From assembly GCF_013409625.1 (NCBI RefSeq), contig NZ_JACCBF010000001.1, positions 1,240,001 to 1,304,000 of the forward strand: DNA of 64,000 bases. Reading direction: 5' to 3'. Shown here piece by piece: positions 1 to 7,266 of the stretch. The translations under genes were made by a program, and so were the position numbers. The DNA comes from Nocardioides kongjuensis. Lineage in GTDB: Bacteria > Actinomycetota > Actinomycetes > Propionibacteriales > Nocardioidaceae. How positions within the stretch are numbered: the first letter of the stretch is position 1; each line of letters begins with the position of its first letter. Under the pieces are notes generated by a model that ran no database searches, was not told the origin of the DNA, and worked only from the letters and a program-made list of their open reading frames with translations.

Positions 1-658
1 ACGACTTGTTGACGTCGATCGGGTCGATCCCGTTGAGCGCCTCCTTGGCGGCACGGATCACCTTGGTGTTCTTGGCGGCGATCTCGCCGGCGACCTTCAG
101 CGCGGCGTCGAGCAGGTCCTCGCGCGGCACGACCTCGAGCACCGATCCGAACTGGACCAGGTCCTTGGCGGGGATGGTGCGCGCGGTGAAGTACAGGGTG
201 CGCATCATGTGCTGGGGGACGAGGCGGGCCATGTGGGTCGCGGCGCCGAGGGCGCCCTGGTTGACCTCGGGCACGCCGAAGAACGCGTCGTCGCTCGCGA
301 CCACGATGTCGGCGTTGCCGACCAGGCCGACGCCGCCACCGACGCAGAAGCCGTTGACGGCCGCGACGACGGGGACCGAGCACTCGTAGACAGCCTTGAA
401 GGCGGCGAAGCAGCCCTTGTTGGCACCGAGGAGGGCGTCGAACCCGGTGGTGTTCTGCATCTCCTTGATGTCGACGCCGGCGTTGAAGCCCTTGCCCTCC
501 GCGCGGAGCACGACGACCTTGGTCGCCATGTCGGCGCTGGCCTCGTCGAGGGCTGCTGCCACGTCGAACCAGCCCTGGACGGTGAGGGCGTTGACCGGGG
601 GAGCGTTCATCGTGACGACGCGGATCCCGTCGGGCCGCAACTCGCTGGTGACTGTCAT
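1..658 (-). CDS. echA20: Enoyl-CoA hydratase/crotonase, EchA20-like (3' end beyond window)
   Basis: The gene starts at ATG 658 and runs off the left edge, so about 219 residues are seen. The crotonase fold is clear: FNAGVDIKEM near residues 58-67, the oxyanion-loop motif NGFCVGGG near 102-109 and PEVNQGALGAATH near 129-141. From memory these stretches match EchA20 (Rv3550) of M. tuberculosis, a crotonase-fold ring-opening hydrolase in degradation of the steroid C and D rings; a plain enoyl-CoA hydratase is the alternative. In mycobacteria echA20 is divergent from an SDR gene and followed by ipdAB. The same divergent SDR is present here, so ipdA and ipdB may lie just outside the window. A 20-bp palindrome sits between the two starts. 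Confidence 0.85.
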   Translation of the reverse strand, partial: MTVTSELRPDGIRVVTMNAPPVNALTVQGWFDVAAALDEASADMATKVVVLRAEGKGFNAGVDIKEMQNTTGFDALLGANKGCFAAFKAVYECSVPVVAAVNGFCVGGGVGLVGNADIVVASDDAFFGVPEVNQGALGAATHMARLVPQHMMRTLYFTARTIPAKDLVQFGSVLEVVPREDLLDAALKVAGEIAAKNTKVIRAAKEALNGIDPIDVNKS

Positions 659-668
659 GCCGCCATGC

Positions 669-688
669 TACCAAGCATTTGCTTGGTA
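669..688. promoter_or_regulatory. Perfect palindrome between divergent steroid-type genes (putative TetR-family operator)
   Basis: Arms TACCAAGCA and TGCTTGGTA are exact reverse complements separated by TT. The site lies 11 bases upstream of the crotonase start and 68 bases upstream of the SDR start, an ideal place to control both. The mycobacterial KstR2 consensus is AnCAAGnnCTTGnT. This site has the same CAAG and CTTG half-sites but a wider spacer, so it may be bound by a related TetR-type regulator. Regulator identity is inferred. Confidence 0.6.
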
Positions 689-755
689 TTGTGTGTCCTG
701 TCCCGAGTCCGAGTGGACGAGGAGCAGACGAACCGACGTCGTAGAGGAGACCGAA

Positions 756-1640
756 GTGAGCAGGTTGCTGGAGGGCCGGGTCGCGATCGTGACCGGTGCC
801 GGACGAGGCATCGGACGCGCGCACGCGCTCGAGCTGGCGCGCCACGGCGCCAAGGTGGTCGTCAACGACTTCGGCGTGTCGGCGGCGGGTGAGGGCACCG
901 ACGAGTCGCCCGCGCACCAGGTCGTCGCCGAGATCGAGGCGATGGGCGGCCAGGCGGTCGTCAACGGCGCGGACGTCGCCGACTTCGCCGCCGCCGAGGC
1001 CATGGTCCAGCAGGCGATCGACACCTTCGGTGGCCTCGACATCCTGGTCAACAACGCGGGCTTCCTGCGAGACCGGATGCTGGTCAACACCAGCGAGGAG
1101 GAGTGGGACGCCGTCGTGCGCGTGCACCTCAAGGGCCACTTCGCCCCGCTGCGCCACGCGGGCGCCTACTGGCGCGCCGAGGCGAAGGAGGGTCGCCAGC
1201 GCGCGGCCCGCGTGATCAACACCTCCTCGGGCGCCGGCCTCCAGGGCTCGCTCGGCCAGACGACGTACTCCGCCGCCAAGGCGGGCATCGCCGGGATGAC
1301 CCTGGTCGCCGCCGTGGAGATGGGCCGGTACGGCGTCACCGTCAACGCGATCGCCCCGGTCGCCAAGACCCGGATGACCGAGGGTGCCTTCGACACCTCC
1401 GCGATGGCGCTGCCCGAGGACAACTCGCCCGTCGTGGCGTGGCTTGCCTCGGAGGAGGCCGGTGACGTGACCGGTCGAGTCATCGAGATCGACGGCTCGG
1501 TCATCACGGTCGAGAACGGCTGGACCCACGGCCCCTCGCGCGACAACGGCTCGCGCTGGGAGGCCGAGAAGGTCGGTCCCGCTCTCCGGGACCTGCTGGC
1601 CGAGGCGCCTGCGCCGGAGCCGGTGTACGGCACCGCCTGA
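756..1640 (+). CDS. Short-chain dehydrogenase/reductase (Rv3548c-like)
   Basis: A 294-residue classical SDR. The GTG at 756 is chosen because AGAGGAGA lies five bases upstream and the Rossmann motif TGAGRGIG then falls at residues 13-20. NNAG is at 99-102, and the catalytic Tyr171 and Lys175 are present in YSAAK. The run NTSSGAGLQGS, the long C-terminal tail and the divergent crotonase recall Rv3548c of the mycobacterial cholesterol CD-ring cluster, possibly a beta-hydroxyacyl-CoA dehydrogenase acting on a steroid-derived thioester. The substrate is inferred from context only. It ends just before a palindromic repeat and is convergent with the next gene. Confidence 0.85.
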   Translation: MSRLLEGRVAIVTGAGRGIGRAHALELARHGAKVVVNDFGVSAAGEGTDESPAHQVVAEIEAMGGQAVVNGADVADFAAAEAMVQQAIDTFGGLDILVNNAGFLRDRMLVNTSEEEWDAVVRVHLKGHFAPLRHAGAYWRAEAKEGRQRAARVINTSSGAGLQGSLGQTTYSAAKAGIAGMTLVAAVEMGRYGVTVNAIAPVAKTRMTEGAFDTSAMALPEDNSPVVAWLASEEAGDVTGRVIEIDGSVITVENGWTHGPSRDNGSRWEAEKVGPALRDLLAEAPAPEPVYGTA

Positions 1641-1646
1641 GATGTC

Positions 1647-1714
1647 AGTTTCACCGGCCGGCCGGTGAAACTCGCGCTTGGACGAGGAAGCTTCCTCGTC
1701 CAAGCGCGAGTTTC
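1647..1714. repeat. Composite palindromic repeat, copy A
   Basis: Two fused palindromes share AAACT. The first (1647-1672) is a perfect 26-bp loop-free palindrome centred on GGCCGGCC. The second (1667-1714) is a perfect 48-bp palindrome centred on GAGGAAGCTTCCTC. A second copy with the components in reverse order lies at 2801-2867 on the other side of the next gene. Copy A sits between convergent genes and could act as a bidirectional terminator, but no T-run follows. Confidence 0.85.
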
Positions 1715-1750
1715 GTTCACCCGGTGTCTCAGATGTGGCTGGAGGGGCGC

Positions 1751-2689
1751 TCAGGCTGCCAGGCGCATCGCGCGCAGGATGCGTGCGACGGTGGCCTCGG
1801 GTCGAGCGAGGTCGGCCCAGGTGATCCTGATCATGACCCAGCCGGTCAGCTCACGGAGTGTGTCCTCGCGCTGCTTCTCCCGGATCACCATCTGCTCGAT
1901 GGTCTCGGCGGGACGGCGGAACCGGTGGTACTTGACCATGCCGTCGAACTCGAGCATCACCTTGAGCTCGGGCCAGGCGAAGTCGACCCGTCCTGCCAGG
2001 CGTCCGCTCGGATGACGGATCTCGTACTGAGCGATCGGCGCTGGCACGCGCGCGACGCGGAGCATGAGTCGGGTTCGCGTCTCGCCCACGGACTCGGCTC
2101 TGCCGTCCGCCAGACCGAGGACGTGGCGGAGGCGGAGCGAGTCCGGCCAGGCTCTCATTCGGTGCTCGTACGTCTCGAACAGTGCGTCCAGCGTGGTGAG
2201 ACCTGCTTGGACGTACCAGTCGAGAACAGCCACGGCCGGTTCGAGGTCGGTCATCGTAGCGGTGTCCAGGGCGGAGCGAGTCGGGGCCGTCAGCCAGCCC
2301 CGCTCGTCGCGCGTGAGGTCGTTGACGAGGAGTTCTCCGCGGTGATGGACGACCAGGGCCGCGGACCTCTCGCCCCTGCCGTACAGGCTCGTGAAGTGGA
2401 CCGAGGTGAGGTCGAGCCCCCAGGCAGGCCCTCCCTGCTCGATGCAGGCGCTGACGTGGGAAGCGGCCACGTTGTCGTCGTACAGCTGGCGAGCTCCTTC
2501 GAGGAGCAGCCGGTGTCGAGCGACCGGGTCCGCGTCCTCCCAGATGCTGCGGAGCACGTAGACGCCCTGGCGGATCCGCACCAGGAACCCGGCGCGCACC
2601 GCACGCTTCAGTGCGGTGTCCGTCGAGCCGGCGGCGATGGCATCGCGACGTAGCAGGATCCCGTGGGCGTCGATGAGGTGCTCGAGCAT
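1751..2689 (-). CDS. AbiEi-type winged-helix domain fused to a Vsr/DUF559-like nuclease domain
   Basis: A 312-residue protein starting at ATG 2689. The N-terminus (GILLRRDAIAAGSTDTALKR then a GVYVL strand) matches the winged-helix domain of AbiEi-type antitoxins. The C-terminal 100 residues resemble the Vsr/DUF559 PD-(D/E)XK fold: a Glu in GETRTRL, VDFAWP, LEFDGMVKYH and REKQREDTL. Such fusions are frequent in actinobacteria and have no settled function; no AbiEii toxin partner lies next to it. The gene is bracketed by two copies of a composite palindromic repeat. It could be an orphan defence protein, a regulator or a mobile-unit passenger. Confidence 0.7.
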   Translation of the reverse strand: MLEHLIDAHGILLRRDAIAAGSTDTALKRAVRAGFLVRIRQGVYVLRSIWEDADPVARHRLLLEGARQLYDDNVAASHVSACIEQGGPAWGLDLTSVHFTSLYGRGERSAALVVHHRGELLVNDLTRDERGWLTAPTRSALDTATMTDLEPAVAVLDWYVQAGLTTLDALFETYEHRMRAWPDSLRLRHVLGLADGRAESVGETRTRLMLRVARVPAPIAQYEIRHPSGRLAGRVDFAWPELKVMLEFDGMVKYHRFRRPAETIEQMVIREKQREDTLRELTGWVMIRITWADLARPEATVARILRAMRLAA

Positions 2690-2800
2690 GCCGGGAGCCT
2701 GCCCTGATTCTGGGTCTGGCGCTCGGGGCGCCCTCCGCGCCTGTGGATGGCGTCGTACGTCGCCTCGGGGCCTGTGGATGACTGATCGGCTTGGACGACG

Positions 2801-2867
2801 AAACTAGCGCTGGACCGAGGATGCATCCTCGTCCAAGCGCCAGTTTCACCGGCCGGCCGGTGAAACT
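2801..2867. repeat. Composite palindromic repeat, copy B (inverted order)
   Basis: The long palindrome comes first (2801-2846, centred on GAGGATGCATCCTC, 19 of 23 arm positions paired). It is followed by the same 26-bp GGCCGGCC palindrome as copy A (2842-2867, perfect). This is copy A in opposite orientation. A further fragment, GCTTGGACGACGAAACT, precedes it at 2789-2805. It lies in the divergent region before two gene starts, where a terminator would not be expected. Confidence 0.8.
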
Positions 2868-2907
2868 CTTCCGACCGGCCTTCCCGAGGACGCGCCACTT
2901 GCTTTGT

Positions 2908-2923
2908 TCGAACAGATGTTCGA
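2908..2923. promoter_or_regulatory. LexA (SOS) box upstream of imuA'-imuB
   Basis: TCGAACAGATGTTCGA is an exact match to the actinobacterial LexA consensus TCGAAC-N4-GTTCGA. It lies about 10 bases upstream of the probable imuA' start, so bound LexA would block transcription. The same box precedes dnaE2 at 20401. Confidence 0.9.
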
Positions 2924-2933
2924 ACATGGAGTG

Positions 2934-3539
2934 GTGAGTGTTCGCCCCCTCGAGATCGACGACCCGCGTGCTGTGGTCGACCGGCTGCGCGGGCGGATCG
3001 CAGCGCTCGAGGGCGGTCCGACCCGGCTGCTGGTGCCGGTGCTGCCGGCGCTCGCCGGCCTGGTCCAGCTGCGCACCGGCGGGGTCTACGGCGTCGACTC
3101 GGCGAGCCTCGGGATGGCGCTGGCTGCCGGTGCCTCGCAGGCCGGGGAGTGGGTCGGGTTCGCGGGCTGGGACGACTTCGGCGCCGAGGCCGCCCAGCAG
3201 CGCGGGATCGTGCTCGGGCGCACGGTCCTCGTCCCCACGCCGGGGGAGCACTGGCTCGAGGTGACCGCCGCTCTGGTCGACGTGCTCAAGGTCGTGGTGC
3301 TCCGCCCGCCCGGCGGGGTCGACGCGAAGTCCGCCTCGCTCCTCGAGGCCCGGCTGCGGGCCAGGTCGGCGGTGCTCGTCGTGCAGGGGGAGTGGCCCCG
3401 CTGCGAGGCGCGGATCAGCGCGGAGCAGGTGACCTGGGACGGCATCGGCCACGGTCGCGGACGGCTCCGTGAGCGGCGGGCCACGCTCGTCGCGAGCGGT
3501 GGCGGACGGATGCCGGTGCGGGCGGACGTGGTGCTCTGA
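2934..3539 (+). CDS. ImuA'-like SOS mutagenesis protein
   Basis: About 201 residues. GTG 2934 is preferred because in-frame starts further upstream, such as ATG 2916, lie inside the LexA box; GTG 2931 is equally possible, and no good ribosome binding site is visible, so the message may be leaderless. The sequence has RecA-like strands (VYGVDSASLGMALAAG, TVLVPTPGEHWLEV, VLKVVVL) without a Walker A motif, as in ImuA'/ImuA accessory proteins. It overlaps the imuB start by one base. ImuA' works with ImuB and DnaE2 in damage-induced translesion synthesis. The family call rests on gene order and the LexA box more than on sequence. Confidence 0.75.
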   Translation: MSVRPLEIDDPRAVVDRLRGRIAALEGGPTRLLVPVLPALAGLVQLRTGGVYGVDSASLGMALAAGASQAGEWVGFAGWDDFGAEAAQQRGIVLGRTVLVPTPGEHWLEVTAALVDVLKVVVLRPPGGVDAKSASLLEARLRARSAVLVVQGEWPRCEARISAEQVTWDGIGHGRGRLRERRATLVASGGGRMPVRADVVL

Positions 3540-5176
3540 TGCGGACGATGGTGCTCTGGTGCCCGGACTGGTCGGTGACCGCGGCGCTGCTCGAACGGGT
3601 CGACGCGATGCCCGACGATGCCCCGCCCGCCGACGTCGCTGCGCCGGCGGTCGTCCTGGCCAACAACAAGGTGGTGGTGTGCAACGCCGCCGCCCGGGCG
3701 GAGGGCGTCCGGCGCGGCCACCGGCGCCGCGATGCCCAGGCACGCTGTCCCGAGGTGGTGCTCCTCGACGCCAACCCCGACCGCGACGCCCGGTGGTTCG
3801 AACCGGTGCTGGCCGCCGTCGAGGCGGTGCGGCCCGGGGTGGCGCCGCTGCGGCCCGGCCTGCTCGCCGTCCCCGCTCCGGGGCGGTACTTCGCCCGCCG
3901 TGGGAGCGGTGGCCAGGACGAGCGGATCGGTGGGGAGGAGGCCGCGGCGGCGGTCCTCGCCGAGCACCTCGTCGAGGCGGGGGTCTGGGACAGCCGGTTC
4001 GGTGCCGCCGACGACCTCTACACCGCCGAGCGTGCCGCGCGGGAGGCGCCGCCCCAGTCCTGCCTCTCCGTCCCCTCGGGTTCCTCGGCGGAGTTCCTGC
4101 GCGGCCTGCCCGTCACCGTCCTCGCCGACGACGGGCCGGAGGGTGCCGAGCTCGCCGACCTCCTGCGCCGGCTCGGGCTGGTGCTGCTCGCCGACTTCGC
4201 CCGGCTCGGTGCCGGCGAGGTCGCCAACCGGTTCGGCAGCTACGGCACCGACGTGTGGCGACGGGTGCAGGGCCGCGAGGTGACCCGGCTTGCCTCGCGC
4301 ACCCCACCGCCCGAGCTGGCCTGCGAGATCGCCTTCGAGCCCCCGCTGGACTCCGCCGAGGCGGTCACCTTCAGCGTCCGCACCACCGCCGAGCGGTTCG
4401 TCGCCGGACTGGCCGACCGGCAGCTGGTGGCGACCTCCGTGCGCATCGAGGCCGAGTTCGAGGAGGGTGTCTCCGCCCGGACCTGGCTGCACCCGCGCTG
4501 CTTCACCTCCCGCGACCTCGTCGACCGGGTGCACTGGCAGCTCCAGGCCGGCATGGCCTCCTCGGGGCTGCGCAGCCGCAAGGGCACCGGCGAGACCATC
4601 ACCTCCGCGGTCACCCTCGTCCGCTTCCTGCCCGACGTCGTCGAGCCGGCGGGCGACCACGCCGACGGGCTGTGGGGTGGCGGCGCGGAGGAGCAGGTGG
4701 TGCGCGGCGTCGCCCGGGTCCAGGCGATGGTCGGGTACGACGCCGTCCGGGTCCCGGTCCTCCAGGGCGGCCGCGGTGCCGCCGACCGCCAGGCCCTGGT
4801 TCCCTGGGGCGAGCGGCCGGTCGGGCTGCGCCCGGTCGAGCGCCCCTGGCCCGGCCGGATCCCCGGGCCCGCACCGAGCCGGGTCTTCGCCACGCCGCTC
4901 GAGGCCGAGGTCGTCGACGAGGCCTCGGTCCCTGTCGCGGTCACCGCACGCGGACTGGTGACCGGCGAGCCGTGGAGGATCCGGCTCGGGCGGCACTGGT
5001 GCCCCGTCGCCTCCTGGGCCGGGCCGTGGCCGGTCGACGAGGGGTGGTGGTTGGCGGGCTCGGGTGCCGGCTCGGGGCGGGCCGCCCGGTTCCAGGTGGT
5101 CGGCGTGGACGGACGGGCCTGGCTGCTGTGCTGGCGCGCACCCGGCAGCTGGGAGGTGGAGGCGGCCTATGACTGA
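3539..5176 (+). CDS. imuB: ImuB, catalytically inactive Y-family polymerase of the SOS mutasome
   Basis: 545 residues starting at ATG 3539, coupled to the upstream gene by a TGATG overlap. It has the Y-family layout: an N-terminal palm region beginning MRTMVLWCPDWSV, a helix-hairpin-helix region around LADFARLGAGEVANRFG, and a little-finger domain. The acidic DxD palm residues of active polymerases are replaced (CPDW), as expected for ImuB. ImuB is a hub that binds the beta clamp, ImuA' and DnaE2. The stretch QALVPWGERP near residue 417 sits where mycobacterial ImuB carries its QLPLWG clamp motif and may be a degenerate form of it. LexA-controlled through the box at 2908. Confidence 0.88.
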   Translation: MRTMVLWCPDWSVTAALLERVDAMPDDAPPADVAAPAVVLANNKVVVCNAAARAEGVRRGHRRRDAQARCPEVVLLDANPDRDARWFEPVLAAVEAVRPGVAPLRPGLLAVPAPGRYFARRGSGGQDERIGGEEAAAAVLAEHLVEAGVWDSRFGAADDLYTAERAAREAPPQSCLSVPSGSSAEFLRGLPVTVLADDGPEGAELADLLRRLGLVLLADFARLGAGEVANRFGSYGTDVWRRVQGREVTRLASRTPPPELACEIAFEPPLDSAEAVTFSVRTTAERFVAGLADRQLVATSVRIEAEFEEGVSARTWLHPRCFTSRDLVDRVHWQLQAGMASSGLRSRKGTGETITSAVTLVRFLPDVVEPAGDHADGLWGGGAEEQVVRGVARVQAMVGYDAVRVPVLQGGRGAADRQALVPWGERPVGLRPVERPWPGRIPGPAPSRVFATPLEAEVVDEASVPVAVTARGLVTGEPWRIRLGRHWCPVASWAGPWPVDEGWWLAGSGAGSGRAARFQVVGVDGRAWLLCWRAPGSWEVEAAYD

Positions 5177-5207
5177 ATGACGACCGCCTCAGCGCCGACC
5201 CGAGCGA

Positions 5208-6503
5208 TCACAGGTAGTGCCCGGCCTCCTGGGCCGAGGGCCGCCAGCCGCCCTCGGCTGCCTGCGCCAGCAGGGCCTCGGTGGTCACCGCATCCTGCGT
5301 CTCGAGGACCGTGGCCCGCACCAGCTCCTTGAGGTCCGCGCCGGTCGCGCCCTCGGTGGCCCGTGCCACCGCCGGAAGGTCGAGCGGGGTGGTGCACCAG
5401 GCCAGGTAGCGCCCGAGGATCGCCAGTCGGCCCTCGACGCCCGGCGCCTCCATCCTGACGACCGTGTCGAAGCGCGACGAGCGGCGCGCTGCCTTGTCGA
5501 CCTTGCGGTGGTCGTTCGTGGACGCGATGACCACGACACCGCTGCGGTCGGCGAGCCCGCCGTCCATCACGTTGAGGAACTCGCGCAGCCGGTGCGGGTT
5601 GGTCTGCCCGCGCTCGCCCGCGATCAGGTCGAGATCGTCCATCAGGATCAGGCAGGGCGACAGGTCGGCGGCCAGGCCGAAGAGCTCGGTCAGGTAGTGC
5701 TCGGTGACGTAGGTGTCGGGCACCAGGACGGTCGTCGTACCGTGCAGCTCGCGGGCCACCACCGTGCCGAGCTGGGTCTTGCCGGTGCCCGGTGGACCGA
5801 CGAGCAGCAGCCCGGTGCTGGTCCCGAGCCCGCGTGCTGCCAGGTCGGGTGCGAGCTCCAGCACGCGGTGCACGCTGCGGTCGACGGTGTGCCACACGCC
5901 CGGGTCGAGCTTGAGCAGGTCGCGTGAGGCGGCCGGTGGAGTCCACCGCTCGAGGACCAGTCCGCGGTTGCCGGTGGTGAGCCGGTAGGTGCCCTGGCGG
6001 TACGGCGAGTCGGTGGTGCGGCAGCGGCGCAGGAAGCCGTCGAGCACGTCGGGGAGCCCGTCAGCGTCGCGGGTCCGGCCGATCAGCTCGACCTCGGGGC
6101 TGAAACGGTCGGGGACGAGCCGCACGACGACGGGCACGCCGGCCAGCGTCCCGGCCGACAGCGTCATCGTGACCGCGTTGAACGCGCGGACGTCTCCACG
6201 TGCACCCGGCACGGTCTCCGAGGTCGCCGGCCGGGTCGGGAAGGCGCCGACGTGCTCGGCGCTCCAGCGCAGCTGGGCCTCGAAGAGCCAGTGGCCGACC
6301 GCGTGGGCGACCGGCGGCTCCAGCACCTCGGTGAGCACCACGAGGTCGGTGACGCCGACACCGAGCTGTGCGGCGGCGTGGTCGTAGGGCGAGGGAGCGC
6401 TCTCCTCGCGGCGCGCGAACTCGCGGTCGATCGCGGTGGCGAGCAGCCGGAGGGCAGGGGAGGGCGTCTCGGCGAGCAGGTCGAGAGCGTCGATGTCGGT
6501 CAT
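5208..6503 (-). CDS. AAA-family ATPase
   Basis: 431 residues; ATG 6503 is preceded by AAGGTGG. The C-terminal half is a classical AAA module: Walker A GPPGTGKT at residues 236-243, Walker B LILMDDLD around 285-292, an STND sensor-1 segment and an arginine-rich stretch RRSSRFDTVVRMEAP where arginine fingers usually lie. The first 200 residues are not recognisable and probably bind a substrate or partner. It is convergent with imuB and divergent from the proline-repeat gene. Similar actinobacterial proteins are annotated only as ATPases; the target is unknown. Confidence 0.8.
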   Translation of the reverse strand: MTDIDALDLLAETPSPALRLLATAIDREFARREESAPSPYDHAAAQLGVGVTDLVVLTEVLEPPVAHAVGHWLFEAQLRWSAEHVGAFPTRPATSETVPGARGDVRAFNAVTMTLSAGTLAGVPVVVRLVPDRFSPEVELIGRTRDADGLPDVLDGFLRRCRTTDSPYRQGTYRLTTGNRGLVLERWTPPAASRDLLKLDPGVWHTVDRSVHRVLELAPDLAARGLGTSTGLLLVGPPGTGKTQLGTVVARELHGTTTVLVPDTYVTEHYLTELFGLAADLSPCLILMDDLDLIAGERGQTNPHRLREFLNVMDGGLADRSGVVVIASTNDHRKVDKAARRSSRFDTVVRMEAPGVEGRLAILGRYLAWCTTPLDLPAVARATEGATGADLKELVRATVLETQDAVTTEALLAQAAEGGWRPSAQEAGHYL

Positions 6504-6647
6504 GTTCACCACCTTCGGTTCGGTCGGGGACGGGCACGGGGCACAGTCGGCCAGTGTGCGGCGCCGTCCGCCTGCGTCGCCACTGGATATCGGGGACGGC
6601 GGCGCCCTACCCTGCTGGAGGGAGGGCGTGAACCGCTGGAGGAGAGC

Positions 6648-7196
6648 ATGGGACGGACCGGGAAGCCGGCTGACCTCGTCGGGCGCAACCTGCGGGCGCT
6701 GCACGGCGCTCTCGAGCACAGCGTCACGATCCAGATGACCCGGTTGCAGGGGCTGATGGACGACCTCGTCTCGCGCGGTTCGTTGACCCGCGCCGAGGCC
6801 GACCACCTGCTCGGCCAGCTGGTCAGCACCGGGAAGGCCTACTCGCAGGCACTGCTGCAGGTGCTCGACACCGTGCGCCAGCAACCCCCGAAGGTGCCGG
6901 TCCCGAAGGTGCCTGTCCCGAGGCTGCCCGTCCCGAAGGTGCCGATCCCGCCCCAGCTGCGCCCGAACCGTCGGCGTCCCGATCCCGATCCCGAGCCCGC
7001 CCCGGCTGCGGCCGCGGTCCCCGACAACGTCGACCCCCTCGTGCTCCCCGACCTCCACGCCCTCACCGTGGCGCAGGTGAAGCCCCGGCTGGCCGGACTC
7101 GGTGCCGACGACCTCCGGCGGCTGCGGGAGCGCGAGGTCGCCGGCAAGAACCGCAAGGGTGTCCTCGCAGAGATCGACCGGCTGCTGGAGGGCTGA
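6648..7196 (+). CDS. Proline-repeat protein of unknown function (phasin-like layout)
   Basis: 182 residues from ATG 6648, with GGAGGAGA just upstream. The N-terminal 75 residues are helical (ALEHSVTIQMTRLQGLMDDLVSRGSLTRAEADHLLGQL), followed by four tandem (K/R)-(V/L)-P-(V/I)-P units at about 77-100, a Pro/Ala-rich linker, and a C-terminal helix-loop-helix (LTVAQVKPRLAGLGADDLRRLREREVAG) that resembles a SAP or Rho-N-like module. Helices joined to a basic tail are seen in granule-associated phasins, but no polyhydroxyalkanoate gene is nearby. Function is not assigned. Confidence 0.7.
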   Translation: MGRTGKPADLVGRNLRALHGALEHSVTIQMTRLQGLMDDLVSRGSLTRAEADHLLGQLVSTGKAYSQALLQVLDTVRQQPPKVPVPKVPVPRLPVPKVPIPPQLRPNRRRPDPDPEPAPAAAAVPDNVDPLVLPDLHALTVAQVKPRLAGLGADDLRRLREREVAGKNRKGVLAEIDRLLEG

Positions 7197-7266
7197 CGTG
7201 TAACGGATTCCCCGGTCCCGACGCTCTACGGAGGAAGGCCTCGGGACACCAGGAGAGTGGGGAATC

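Noticed and set aside
669..688. Exact KstR2 site
   Set aside because: The half-sites fit but the spacer is six bases between CAAG and CTTG instead of two, so only a related operator is claimed.
2904..2933. Earlier starts TTG 2904 or ATG 2916 for the imuA'-like gene
   Set aside because: They lie within or before the LexA box; a start after the box is more plausible.
6880..6960. Possible CRISPR-like array at the GTCCCGAAGGTGCC repeats
   Set aside because: The repeats are in frame and encode proline units; spacers are absent.
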